DNA from: Cytophagales bacterium
GTDB lineage: Bacteria > Bacteroidota > Bacteroidia > Cytophagales > Cyclobacteriaceae
Direction of reading: 5' to 3'
Assembly (NCBI GenBank): GCA_022360015.1
Contig: JAKSDQ010000319.1
Location: 1-64,000 of the forward strand
DNA: 64,000 bases
A program made the position numbers and the translations under genes. The notes beneath the pieces were generated by a model, which ran no database searches, was not told the DNA's origin, and was given only the letters and a program-made list of their open reading frames with translations. The stretch's first letter is position 1. Every line of letters begins with the position of its first letter. Positions 46,601 to 56,390 of the stretch are shown here, piece by piece.

Positions 46601-49600
46601 AAATGGCAGTTCGCCATTAAACACTCTAGGAGGTCCGGCTAACGGGCAATGGACACAAATTGCTGGTCCCGGGACTTCTGTCTTTGACGATGATACTGAT
46701 CCTACCACCAATGTCACTGCTGATACATACGGTCTTTACACTTATCAGTGGGAAGTGACAAGTGGTACCTGCTTACCAGCAAATAGTACTGTACAAATTG
46801 AGTTCTTTGAATCTGCGGTGGTTACCATGCCGGCAGATTTTGATCAATGTATTAATCTTAATGATATAGTTACGGCCGTAGCCAATATAACCATCACCGG
46901 CACCGTCAGCGGAAGTGTAAGCACAGGTACCTGGTCAGTAGTCGGCGGATCGGGAGCCGGAACAGGAACTATTACTACCAACGACCTGACAGGAGGTGTC
47001 ATGGAGCTTGTATATGAGCCGGTTGCGGGGGATTTAAATGAAACTTTGGTTTTCCAGCTCGCTTCTGCCGATCCTCCAGGGGCCAGTTGTGGGGTGGTAA
47101 CAGATCAATTTACGGTAACAATAAACCAGGAACCCAATATTACGAATGCTACAGCCCCTTCCGGTAATATAGAGCAGGTTATCTGCTCAGGCGGAACAGC
47201 TGCGCTGGCCCTAATCTCAGATGCCCCAGGAACGATGACGGTGCAATATAACTGGTCGGCCTCGGGCTCGAGTGCAAATGTCACCGGATTTTCCGCATCC
47301 AATAGCGGAGATATTTCAGAAATACTACTGAACAGCGGCAACGATATTGAAGAGGTTACCTATGTTATTACGCCTTCCCTGAATGGTTGCACCGGCCCGT
47401 CTGTAAATTTTGTGGTCACCGTAAACCCCACACCAACAACGCAGCCCGACAAAACCGCCGAGACCATCTGTGACAATGGAACAACAAGTATTGATCTTAC
47501 TGCCGGGGGGGTAGCGGTAACCGCCGGAACCGGAACTTCCTACACATGGACAGTGACCAACAATCCCCTTGTTGACGGTGAAGCCGGTGATGCATCGGGT
47601 ACGTCGACAGTAATTAATCAAACGCTTGATAATACAACCGACACTACCCAAACCGTCACTTACACCGTGACGCCAATGGCCAATTCATGTCCGGGTCCAA
47701 CCACCGACGTGGTAGTTACCGTCCGCCCGGAACCGACCTTTACCAACGCGGGGACAGAAGCCATTTGTTCGGGCGATCAACTTAATTTTGAGCCTTCCGG
47801 AGACGTAGGCAGCACTAATTTCAATTGGACTACCACAGCGGTAGGCCCTGATATTAACGGTCACAGTGCATCCGGTTCGGGGCGCATCACAGATATTTTG
47901 ACAAACACTGGTACCGCTCCTCAAACTATCACCTATAACATTACGCCGGAAGCCAACGGATGCACTGGTACTATGGGAACTTATATAGTTACTGTCAATC
48001 CGAAACCCGAGATCACAAATTTACCCGCCGGCGCGCAGGCGCTTTGCTCAGGAGGTACTTTTACTTTTAACCCGACTTCTAATATCACAGTAGGTACTAC
48101 AACCTACAGTTGGACCGTATCAAGTAGCGGAAATATTACCGGCTTACCAGGACCTGGTATCCATACAGGCCCCATTTCTCATACCTTAACAAACACAGGA
48201 AACGGCGTAGAGACTGTCACCTATTTTATTACCGCGAGGGCCAATAACTGTAACAGTGTTCAATCTCAGGTTTCGGTGGTTGTCTCACCGGTTGCCGATG
48301 TATCTAACAGTTCATTGGCCGACGCTATTTGTGATGGTGATGCCTTAAACTTCTCACCGGAAAGTAACGTCTTTGGCGCCACATTTCGCTGGACAGCCTC
48401 GGTTACAGCGGGTTCAGTAACTAATTTTACTCCTAACGGTAGCGGCATCATCACCGATCAACTGTATAATACTACAAGTGCCATTGGAGAAGTGACTTAT
48501 GAGATCACCCCCCGTATCAACGGATGTGATGGCACACCTGAAGATTACGTGGTAACCGTAAAGCCATCCCCGGAGGTGACAAATCCCATGACTGATGAAA
48601 TATGCTCTAACGATGAGATCCATATAATCCCTACACCTGATGTCGGTGTCGGTGCGGCCACATTTTCCTGGACAGCGGTAGCAAGTTCACCTTTCATAAA
48701 CGGGTTTACTCCGGTGGAAACAGGAGCAAGTGAAATTAGAGAACGGGTTAATAATACAGGAACTACTCCCGAAACCGTGACCTACAGGGTAACCGCCCAT
48801 CACGACGGCTGCTCAGGCACGGCGGTTGACTTTGTTATCACCGTAAATCCGGAGCCGGGCATTTCCAATCCCGGAACTGAGTTATCGCAGGTGCTTTGCT
48901 CGGGAGACGCCGCCACCTTCACACCAGTTCCAACGGTGTCTGGAACTACATTTGACTGGCAGGTATCTGTGACAAGCGGTACAGCCACCAGCGCCGATAT
49001 TACAGCAGTTAATGGAACAGGCCCAATTAATGATGTTATCACTAATACGGGTACTGTTGATGCGGTTGTAACTTACGAATTTACACCTTATACCTCTACT
49101 GGCACCACTTGTGTCGGACCAACATTTTTCTATGTAGCCACAGTAAAACCGGTAGCAGATGTTGACAATTTACCGGCAACCGATGTCATTTGTTCAGGTG
49201 AATCTTTAAACTTTACGCCCACAAGTCCTATAACCAACATATTTTCATGGAGTTCTGCAGATAATCCGAATGTGTCCGGAGAGTCAGCTTCGGGCGCAGG
49301 GGCTATCACCGATAATCTTACTAACAACTCTGATGCACAACAAACCGTCACCTATACGGTAACCCCAATGGTCGATGGTTGCCCTGGTACGCCGGGAACA
49401 TATACTGTTAATGTAAACCCAAGACCCCGTGTTACAAATTCACCACTCACAGAACAAATTTGTTCCGGAGATGCCTTGAGTGTGAATTTGGGTGGGAGTG
49501 TTCTCTTTGGCACCGGTACTACGTTTACCTGGACCTCAACTGCAGGACCTAATATAAACGGTAACAACGCCAGCGGTTCAGGTGACATTACTGACATTCT

Positions 49601-52600
49601 GACAAATGATGGTCCAGGTCCGGAAACGGTCGTTTACGAGATAACACCCAGGGCCAACGGCTGCGACGGGGATCCGGTAAATTATACAGTTACAGTTCAT
49701 CCCATACCTAACATAACCAATCCGGTTTCTGATCTTACAGACGAGATCTGTTCCGGGTCGACAACCTCATTCAGTCCCACCGGGGATGTAACCTCAACAG
49801 ATTTTAACTGGACAGTAACCGCTCCAATTACTATTAGCAGTGGAAATGCCGATTTTACAACCGGCTCCGGCACCGGCGCGATAAGTCATGACCTGATCAA
49901 TTCCGGATTCAACATAGAAACGGTTACTTATGAATACACTCCCCGTACCATTAATTGCACCGGCGCTAGGGTAACTTACACAGTAACGGTTAAGCCGACA
50001 CCCAACATTAATAATAGCCCTGGTAATCAGACCATTTGCTCTACAGACAATTTCAGCTACACCCCTAGCGGTAATGTAACCAATACGGTGTTCGACTGGA
50101 CTTCCACCAGCTCTTCGCCAAACCTGGTAGGTAATACCAGTTCGGGAAGAGGGGCGATTAATGACAACCTTGTTAACAATGGGGTGACGGAAGAAACCAT
50201 TACCTATCAAATCTTTCCAAAGGCCAATAATTGTACGGGATCACCGGAAATTATTCAAATTACAGTTAACCCCCGCCCTACGGTGTCTCCATCGGCCTTT
50301 TCTCAGGAAATATGCCATGGAGAGACTACCAATATTACATTGAGCGGCAATGTGATTTTTGGAACCGGAACTAATTTCAGCTGGACGATTGAGAACCCCG
50401 GACCCGATATTGGTGGCGCCGCAGGAGGTTCAGGAAATGCAATCATGCAAACATTAACCAATGCCGGGACTGCCACTCAAACAGTCGACTATCGCATCAC
50501 ACCCACGGCCAATGGCTGCGACGGCAACCCGCTTGATATTACTGTAACGGTTCACCCAACACCGGTAACAAGTGTCATTTCATCACTTTCCGGCGCTGTC
50601 GATGGCTGCATCAATAGTGCCAATGTTTACCGCGTCGATGGTGCGGCAGGCACGCCCGGCTCCTCCTATAGCTGGTCTATTTCGCCACTGAATGGCGATG
50701 AACCGCTGATTACTTCATTTAACAACAATGCCATTCTGGATTTTGGGGCTAATCCCTGGTCAGGTACCTTAACAGTCGTTGAAACCTCCAATGGTTGCGA
50801 CGGGCCTCCGGTCAACCTGGCAGTACAGTCTTTTTCAACACCTATTGTCGATGCCGGGGCAGACCAGGAAATCTGTTTGGGCGCTACTATACAATTGGGC
50901 GGCAGCCCGACGGCATCGGGCGGCTCCGGCCCCGCCAACTATGAATATCGTTGGACACCAGCCGCGGGACTGAACGACGCTACAGCCTCTAACCCCAACG
51001 CAACACCTACATCGACCGTCATTTACACGGTCGATGTCACCGATTTGGTCACCGGCTGTACCGCCACCGATCAGGTCAGGGTCGATATTGTATTACCTCC
51101 TACACAGCCTTTCATTTCAGTACCCTCGGGGAGCCCATTTGTCTGTGAAGGAGACAATGTAACCTTACAATCCAGCAATATCGGCGCAAATAGTTATCAG
51201 TGGTACAAAGACGGCGTTCCATTGGGTGGTGAAATTAGCCAAACTTTGGAGCTTAACAATGTTGTTGCCGGTGATGCGGGCAACTACCAGGTGCTGACAA
51301 TAGGCACTGATCCTATTGGTTCACCATGTGAAAGCCCCCTATCTCTGGTACAGGCGGTAGAGGTTAATCCCGTGCCCCTCGAACCTACTATCACCGTTTT
51401 GGGTGCACCGCAATTTTGCGACAATGGGACAAACGTAACGGTGCTACAGGCAGGTACCGCGCTTCCTGACCCTGCGGCCGACAGCTATGAATGGTATTTC
51501 GACGATGGCAATGGTTTTACGCTTATTGCCGGACAAACTACAAATCAGCTTTTAGTAAGCTCCTACACGCAAAGTGGTACTTACAAGGTAAGGGCTATCG
51601 GTGTGGGCAATAGTTTCTGTGCCGGCCCGGACTCAGACCCCGAGACAGTAGAAATCTTTCAGGGCCCGGATGTGCCTGTGTGGTCAGGTCCTTCACATGC
51701 CTGTGACGAGGATCCTGTAAATTTACAGGTCAATTTTACAACAGGAACAGGTCCGTATACCATAACATTTCAAGATGATGATTTGCCTACACCTAATATT
51801 TTTGGCCCTTTTACAGTCCCTAACGGGGCCAATATATCGATTATTCCTGAACACACCGGCGGCGCCTTTCCGCAGATTAGAACTTACTCGTTAACCTCGG
51901 TAATAGATCACAACGGTTGCTCTCCTCCCAATCTTGGAACCCCATTTCAATTAGAAGTGCGACCATTACCCATTGCCTCGGCTATTACCGGCAGGCAAAA
52001 TCTATGTGTGAACGAGACAAATGTACGATATCAGGTAACTCCCAGTGCAGGGGCGCAGTATTTGTGGGATGCTAGTGACCTGACCTCCTCCGGGGTCGTA
52101 ATTGCGGCGGGTGGGGGATTTTCGGATAGTTTTATTGAACTAAATTTTGGAAGCACGCAGATACTTGGGGTTTTGAGGGTATCAGAATTTAAAAATCTAT
52201 GCCCTGGCCCTGCCTCAACAATCGCCATAAACGTATTTGAGCCGGCAGTGGCTGATGCGGGGAATGATCAAACCATCTGTGTCGGCGAATCTGTAGTTAT
52301 CGGTGGGGCGCCCACTGCCAGTGGGGGATCGGGACCACCTAACCTCGATATTACCTGGTCACCCAACTTAAGTATCAGCGATGTAAAGGATGCCAACCCA
52401 ACAGTCAGCCCCGGCACCACCACAGACTATACAGTCACCGTAAGAGATAATCTGTCAGGCTGTACGGTATCTACCAGTACCGTACGGGTTAATGTTAATC
52501 CGCTGCCGGACATAACCTTTAACCCCATACCAGGTATTTGTTCAGCCGCACCGCTCCCTTACGTTTTAACCGAGGCTTCTCCGGCAGGCGGGGAATATTC

Positions 52601-55199
52601 GGGGGCAGGTGTATCTGAAACCTTTCCCGGATCGGGTATTTACCATTTCGACCCCTCGGCGGTGGCAAGTAATAATTCGTATACCATCAGATACGACTAT
52701 ACAGACGGAAACGGATGTAGCAACTTTAATACCGCAACCATCGAAGTATATGATCAACCGATAATTACGCTGGATCCTTTTACAGATGTTTGTATTGATG
52801 ATCCGGCCTTTATAATCGGAGGAGGGTATGCCAATGGTATAGATATTTCAACATTGACAGGAGTCACCCATGCCTACTCGGGACCGGGTGTATCCGAGAC
52901 GGCGCCGGGATCGGGTATCTTCGAATTTGACCCGGCCGCAGCGGGAAGCGGATCGCATACGATTAGTTTAAGCTTTGAGGATGCCAACCGCTGCCAGGCT
53001 TTAACCAATGCCACTGCCACCATTACTGTTAATCCGTTACCAGTGGTGACTATGGATCCGCTACCGAATCAGGGTATTTGTGAATTACCTTACACGCTTA
53101 CCGAGGGAAGAGTCGGTGGTGCCCCGGTAGCCGGTGGCAGGTATTACGAGATGAATGGCCTTTATGTAACGGAACCTTCTCCCGGCACCTTTGTCTTCGA
53201 TCCGGGTGCGGCAGGTGTAGGTACACACGATATTATTTTTGAATACGAGGACCCGTCCACGGGATGTATCAATTCAGTTACCGGACAGATCGTGGTGGAG
53301 GATTATCCGGTTATTTCACTCGCACCATTTCCCGACGTAGGCTTATGTACCGCTCCTTTTATACTTTCAGGCGGACTGCCTGTTGATCAAAACAGAACGC
53401 ACCTGGAAAATGGGGTATACAGCGGGCCCGGTGTGTCAGAAACAGCTCCGGGTTCGGGAATCTATGAATTTAACCCGGCCAGTGCAGGAGTCGGCTTCCA
53501 TCTTATTCAATATACCTACGTCGATCAATATGGCTGTACTACGCTTGTTGGTGTGAGCCAAACCATTACTGTTGAACCATTGCCTTTTGCATTATTTGCA
53601 CCCATTGAAAACATCTGCGTGGATGCAGCACCGATTGAGCTAACCACCGGACAACCCGGCGGAGGTGTTTACAGCGGTTCCGGGGTTTCTGAAACCTTTG
53701 CCGGTTCAGGTGTATATGAGTTCGATCCGAATGCCGCAGGTGTCGGCACACATATTCTGGATTACGAAGTCAGCGATGGTTTTGGGTGCAGCACCACAGA
53801 GCAACAAACCATCATAGTAACTGATCTGCCCTCAGGTACACTCACCGCAACAGGAACATTCTGTAATGGTGGCCCCTTGCAATTTGAACTTACGGGTGTT
53901 GCCCCTTTTGATCTGGTGTATGAGGACGATAAAGTAAATAGCTTTAATGTAGTGAATGTGGGCAATATCTATGTGCAAAACGTCGATCCCACTGAAAACA
54001 CAACCTATACGCTGGTTTCTGTCACCGACCGGTACGGGTGTACCCAAACCAGTTTGCCGCCTGCTGCGGCCACTATTACAATTACGCCGGTGGCCAGTTT
54101 TGATGTGGATCCGCCACTGCAAATTTTACCTGGTAAAACAGTGACAATTACCAACAATACCAACCCCGGAAACTGGACCTATACCTGGCAATTCGGCGAT
54201 GGCAATACACTCAGTGGTTCATCAGGGGCGGTTAACATCACACATTCCAATGGCGCCCTCACTACGGGAACCATTGAAAATCCGGTGCACACCTATGCCA
54301 CCTATGGTAATTATCTGCTGGAGCTTACTGTCACAGACGGTAATTGTGTAGGTGAAGCTACGAATATTGTGACCATTGAACCATTACCTCCTGTGGTAGA
54401 TTTTGATATTGACGTGGCTTCGGGCTGCGCTCCGGTAACCGTAACTTTTACCAATTTAACGGAGTTTGCCGATGAAGATGCCTATCTATGGCAATTTGGG
54501 GAAGGGGAAGGATTCAGCAATGCACAAAATCCGACCTATATATACAATAACCCCGGCGTCTATACAGTCACACTTACCGCCTTTAACGAACTCGGCATTG
54601 CGGTAACAGCAACCAGGGAAATGGCCGTCGAAGTTTTCGAGCAGCCACAGGCAAGATTTTCTGTCAGGCCCACTACCATTTATTTACCCGACAAACCGGT
54701 TTTCTTTACCAACCTTTCATTTGGCGGCGATTCTTATTTGTGGGATTTTGGCGACGGGAACACTTCAACAGAGTTTGAACCAATACACATATATGAAAAT
54801 CCCGGTATTTATGATGTAAGCCTTACCGTATTCAATGGGGATCAATGCCCGGATATACATACCATTGAAGAAGCGGTAATTGCCTTAAATGGTGGCGATA
54901 TCAAAGTACCGACAGTATTTACACCAGACCCGGGAGGGCCAAACGGTGGAAATGTATCATTAGGGACCGTGGAAAATAACGTTTTTATACCATTGATTGA
55001 GGGGGCAGTGGAATTCAGGATGGAAGTCTACAGTCGATGGGGTGAGTTGATGTTTGCCACTAATAGCCAAACTGTCGGATGGGATGGCTATTACAAGGGC
55101 AAAATGGCCAAACAGGGGGTTTACCTGTACAAAGTGACAGCCACATTCCGGGACGGTGAGAGAATCACCCGGGTTGGTGACGTCACCTTATTAAGATAA
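43632..55199 (+). CDS. Giant repeat-rich surface adhesin with T9SS type B sorting domain (SprB-like, 3855 residues)
   Basis: The largest protein in the window and very probably a surface-exposed filamentous adhesin. Layout: signal peptide (to about 26, ending DARAQ); N-terminal domain paralogous to that at 33353; alternating modules (about 370-870) with TDPITGP, ENGCV-like and GGQGTESITV motifs; a second group (about 870-1160); twelve tandem PKD-like modules of about 95 residues (about 1166-2306), each with V(N/K/H)PxPxxTN, ICSGD, SGxGxITDxLxN and VTYxITPxANGC cores; Ig-like modules (2400-2950) with AGADQEICLG; five GVSETxPGSGIYxFDP modules of about 80 residues (2957-3400); two or three PKD domains; and the type B tail (last 100: VPTVFTPDP, VYSRWGELMF, GWDGYYKG, VGDVTLLR). 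AGGAG lies 11 bases before the ATG. PorP/SprF copy 2 follows. Confidence 0.9.
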   Translation: MRLKRIYGVLLLFLLMGLSAIDARAQCTRSPNAIAGFVPYQTCQPVRVELQSASHVLGGPNNIPAGTTYTMDWGNGTIQTYTTIVDNEPIPLFMEEHIYDDADTDCDYTLRFEVSNTCGSDVIAGTVNVHDTDEVGLAITQDYTVCEGYGGTFTFTDASAMNCLAPPYGDANYENRTIRWDYGTGGSTLPAVTAGGFDASSAVHQGTAYTVAGAGSNSLTVVVPAASTVGRDGEYFEVTMYNWNSCNRYDNNPGIPGGPADPINGDNPPVSITARITVVASPPAPAAPDRDYCFGAVGPLTASAGFGGALRWYENATLSPEGIVTSGTHVSNGGTFAHGQTAAGTYTYWVTETLPGTNCEGPATEVTLNIREDLDITDAITGDDNVCPGETGLTYSLPNPPIAQPVGGTTEYVWSVPLNWHITGGQGTESITVESSTSAVSGNISVVWQFTSAPHCTSGAETLPVTVNVLPAGNITGTETICEGDAPEFTIELTQGVGNTGPFEVDYTDGTNTFTETLAFGSNTVTPGINPPPGVTTNYTITEIRDLAPNGCTVTAPHSNIGGTATVFVKSDLVITDPITGPTEVCPGDMVTFSLPNPPPLVDGLTTIYQWQLPNTAGSDLGTITSGNNTESINVTVGNNTGTKRVRVRWRYSNGPRCPSPWVQLFVNVNIQPEAEISGDQSICLGDNPVLTFSNLVGVGGTGPFDIDYSPDGGTTIHTATNVPIAGGTVNAPVPAAAGNYTYTIREIRDLNANGCVTTAPSANISGSANVTVRETLNLTDPVTGPSNVCANEIGVNFTLPGAPPVQPAGGATEYQWTVPAGWTITGGQGTESITVDIGSSTGPGRIVSVVWQYPGSPNCTSNTQSTSVTVDPGPTVATVGPDLSYCTATDLISVGLGGNTPGVGTGLWTQQSGPSVANITNANDPNTTVSIASAADAGVYVFRWSITSGTCPPSIADVTVDFGTAPVVPDAYTPGNPNEDATCGLTIGLNGSSPLNTLGGPANGQWTQIAGPGTSVFDDDTDPTTNVTADTYGLYTYQWEVTSGTCLPANSTVQIEFFESAVVTMPADFDQCINLNDIVTAVANITITGTVSGSVSTGTWSVVGGSGAGTGTITTNDLTGGVMELVYEPVAGDLNETLVFQLASADPPGASCGVVTDQFTVTINQEPNITNATAPSGNIEQVICSGGTAALALISDAPGTMTVQYNWSASGSSANVTGFSASNSGDISEILLNSGNDIEEVTYVITPSLNGCTGPSVNFVVTVNPTPTTQPDKTAETICDNGTTSIDLTAGGVAVTAGTGTSYTWTVTNNPLVDGEAGDASGTSTVINQTLDNTTDTTQTVTYTVTPMANSCPGPTTDVVVTVRPEPTFTNAGTEAICSGDQLNFEPSGDVGSTNFNWTTTAVGPDINGHSASGSGRITDILTNTGTAPQTITYNITPEANGCTGTMGTYIVTVNPKPEITNLPAGAQALCSGGTFTFNPTSNITVGTTTYSWTVSSSGNITGLPGPGIHTGPISHTLTNTGNGVETVTYFITARANNCNSVQSQVSVVVSPVADVSNSSLADAICDGDALNFSPESNVFGATFRWTASVTAGSVTNFTPNGSGIITDQLYNTTSAIGEVTYEITPRINGCDGTPEDYVVTVKPSPEVTNPMTDEICSNDEIHIIPTPDVGVGAATFSWTAVASSPFINGFTPVETGASEIRERVNNTGTTPETVTYRVTAHHDGCSGTAVDFVITVNPEPGISNPGTELSQVLCSGDAATFTPVPTVSGTTFDWQVSVTSGTATSADITAVNGTGPINDVITNTGTVDAVVTYEFTPYTSTGTTCVGPTFFYVATVKPVADVDNLPATDVICSGESLNFTPTSPITNIFSWSSADNPNVSGESASGAGAITDNLTNNSDAQQTVTYTVTPMVDGCPGTPGTYTVNVNPRPRVTNSPLTEQICSGDALSVNLGGSVLFGTGTTFTWTSTAGPNINGNNASGSGDITDILTNDGPGPETVVYEITPRANGCDGDPVNYTVTVHPIPNITNPVSDLTDEICSGSTTSFSPTGDVTSTDFNWTVTAPITISSGNADFTTGSGTGAISHDLINSGFNIETVTYEYTPRTINCTGARVTYTVTVKPTPNINNSPGNQTICSTDNFSYTPSGNVTNTVFDWTSTSSSPNLVGNTSSGRGAINDNLVNNGVTEETITYQIFPKANNCTGSPEIIQITVNPRPTVSPSAFSQEICHGETTNITLSGNVIFGTGTNFSWTIENPGPDIGGAAGGSGNAIMQTLTNAGTATQTVDYRITPTANGCDGNPLDITVTVHPTPVTSVISSLSGAVDGCINSANVYRVDGAAGTPGSSYSWSISPLNGDEPLITSFNNNAILDFGANPWSGTLTVVETSNGCDGPPVNLAVQSFSTPIVDAGADQEICLGATIQLGGSPTASGGSGPANYEYRWTPAAGLNDATASNPNATPTSTVIYTVDVTDLVTGCTATDQVRVDIVLPPTQPFISVPSGSPFVCEGDNVTLQSSNIGANSYQWYKDGVPLGGEISQTLELNNVVAGDAGNYQVLTIGTDPIGSPCESPLSLVQAVEVNPVPLEPTITVLGAPQFCDNGTNVTVLQAGTALPDPAADSYEWYFDDGNGFTLIAGQTTNQLLVSSYTQSGTYKVRAIGVGNSFCAGPDSDPETVEIFQGPDVPVWSGPSHACDEDPVNLQVNFTTGTGPYTITFQDDDLPTPNIFGPFTVPNGANISIIPEHTGGAFPQIRTYSLTSVIDHNGCSPPNLGTPFQLEVRPLPIASAITGRQNLCVNETNVRYQVTPSAGAQYLWDASDLTSSGVVIAAGGGFSDSFIELNFGSTQILGVLRVSEFKNLCPGPASTIAINVFEPAVADAGNDQTICVGESVVIGGAPTASGGSGPPNLDITWSPNLSISDVKDANPTVSPGTTTDYTVTVRDNLSGCTVSTSTVRVNVNPLPDITFNPIPGICSAAPLPYVLTEASPAGGEYSGAGVSETFPGSGIYHFDPSAVASNNSYTIRYDYTDGNGCSNFNTATIEVYDQPIITLDPFTDVCIDDPAFIIGGGYANGIDISTLTGVTHAYSGPGVSETAPGSGIFEFDPAAAGSGSHTISLSFEDANRCQALTNATATITVNPLPVVTMDPLPNQGICELPYTLTEGRVGGAPVAGGRYYEMNGLYVTEPSPGTFVFDPGAAGVGTHDIIFEYEDPSTGCINSVTGQIVVEDYPVISLAPFPDVGLCTAPFILSGGLPVDQNRTHLENGVYSGPGVSETAPGSGIYEFNPASAGVGFHLIQYTYVDQYGCTTLVGVSQTITVEPLPFALFAPIENICVDAAPIELTTGQPGGGVYSGSGVSETFAGSGVYEFDPNAAGVGTHILDYEVSDGFGCSTTEQQTIIVTDLPSGTLTATGTFCNGGPLQFELTGVAPFDLVYEDDKVNSFNVVNVGNIYVQNVDPTENTTYTLVSVTDRYGCTQTSLPPAAATITITPVASFDVDPPLQILPGKTVTITNNTNPGNWTYTWQFGDGNTLSGSSGAVNITHSNGALTTGTIENPVHTYATYGNYLLELTVTDGNCVGEATNIVTIEPLPPVVDFDIDVASGCAPVTVTFTNLTEFADEDAYLWQFGEGEGFSNAQNPTYIYNNPGVYTVTLTAFNELGIAVTATREMAVEVFEQPQARFSVRPTTIYLPDKPVFFTNLSFGGDSYLWDFGDGNTSTEFEPIHIYENPGIYDVSLTVFNGDQCPDIHTIEEAVIALNGGDIKVPTVFTPDPGGPNGGNVSLGTVENNVFIPLIEGAVEFRMEVYSRWGELMFATNSQTVGWDGYYKGKMAKQGVYLYKVTATFRDGERITRVGDVTLLR

Positions 55200-55250
55200 A
55201 TCCCGGAAAGCAAAAATGATTAGATCGATTTAAGATTAAAATGAGCATTT

Positions 55251-56261
55251 ATGTTTAAAAAGTTATTGATATTATCCCTGCTAATTCTTGCTACCGCACT
55301 TAAATCGTACGGTCAGGATCCACAGTTTTCGCAATTCTATGCGGCACCACTGTACCTTAATCCGGGATTCACAGGTACAACGCTGGAGCACCGATTTATC
55401 ATAAATCACCGGTTACAATGGCCGGCTTTGCCTCAGGCTTTTGCCACATACGCCTTTTCATATGATTACAATATGAGAAAACTGAATAGTGGTATCGGTA
55501 TTTTGGCCACGACAGACCGGGCCGGATCCGCAGATCTGAGATCCACCAACATAGGTCTTAGCTATAACTACAAAATCCGGATGGAAAATGGCTGGATCAT
55601 ATCACCCGGAATCCAATTTGGCTACGGAATCAGATCGCTCAACTTCAGTAAGTTATTGTTCGGTGACCAACTGGACTTCGGTAATCCCGATGCCCCAACC
55701 CTGGATCCGACGTTTAATAATCTTGAAAATAATAAATACTTTGATTTCAGCTCAGGTGTGGTCGTGTATAACAAGGACTTTTGGTTCGGTGTCTCAGCGC
55801 ATCATATGAATGAACCCAACCATTCACTGATTGGAGAGGTAAGTGAATTACCCATGAAGTTCTCTATTCACTCCGGATTCCGGATTACTTTATTTCCCAG
55901 TCCGCTGAAAGGCGAAAGGTTATCCAGCATTGCACCTTCTTTTATCTATAAAAGACAAGGGGAGTTTGATCAGTTGGACCTCGGTTTGCACTTCCACTAT
56001 AATCCGATTATGGCCGGAGTCTGGTACCGTGGCATTCCTATTCAACAAAATGTGGAGGATAATATAAACCAGGACGCCATTACGGTTTTATTCGGCCTCC
56101 GGTTCGATAAATTTGATGTTGGCTACAGTTATGACATCACCATCTCCGGACTTGGACCCAATACCGGTGGTGCCCATGAAATATCCATGACTTATCAATT
56201 CCATAATTTTAAAAAGAGAAAGAAAAAACCCATGAAATTTGTGCCCTGCCCGGCTTATTAA
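55251..56261 (+). CDS. PorP/SprF-family outer-membrane protein (T9SS partner), copy 2
   Basis: Outer-membrane barrel protein of 336 residues, partner of the giant type B protein 51 bases upstream. The signal peptide (MFKKLLILSLLILATALKS, then YGQ) is followed by the family signature DPQFSQFYAAPLYLNPGFTG. FDVGYSYDITISGLGPNTGG and HEISMTYQFH close the barrel, and a basic tail (FKKRKKKPMKF) follows. It is homologous to copy 1 at 41957 but diverged. A specific SprB-SprF type pair is inferred from adjacency. Confidence 0.92.
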   Translation: MFKKLLILSLLILATALKSYGQDPQFSQFYAAPLYLNPGFTGTTLEHRFIINHRLQWPALPQAFATYAFSYDYNMRKLNSGIGILATTDRAGSADLRSTNIGLSYNYKIRMENGWIISPGIQFGYGIRSLNFSKLLFGDQLDFGNPDAPTLDPTFNNLENNKYFDFSSGVVVYNKDFWFGVSAHHMNEPNHSLIGEVSELPMKFSIHSGFRITLFPSPLKGERLSSIAPSFIYKRQGEFDQLDLGLHFHYNPIMAGVWYRGIPIQQNVEDNINQDAITVLFGLRFDKFDVGYSYDITISGLGPNTGGAHEISMTYQFHNFKKRKKKPMKFVPCPAY

Positions 56262-56262
56262 C

Positions 56263-56390
56263 ACCCAACTCGCCAAGGCAACCCTGGTGCAAGTGGCTGT
56301 GACACAATATTTTCGACAAAATTCTTGGTGTCTTGGTGCCTTCGTGGTTAGCCATTTTTCACCACGAAGGCACCAAGACACCAAGAGTTC
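56263..56390 (+). repeat. Dispersed palindromic element, copy C
   Basis: The central arms TCTTGGTGTCTTGGTGCC...GTGGT (56323-56348) and their exact complement (56361-56386) pair over 26 bp, with a 12-base loop TAGCCATTTTTC. The left flank GTGGCTGTGACACAATATTT and the following GACAAAATT match copies A and B. The right flank of A and B (GGCACATGCT, TTGTGCAAC) is missing, so this copy is probably truncated. It begins directly after the PorP stop. Confidence 0.8.

Noticed and set aside
48266..54144. Many open frames on the opposite strand and in other frames of the giant adhesin gene
   Set aside because: They follow the repeat structure of the real gene and have no ribosome sites or sensible protein features; they are shadows.
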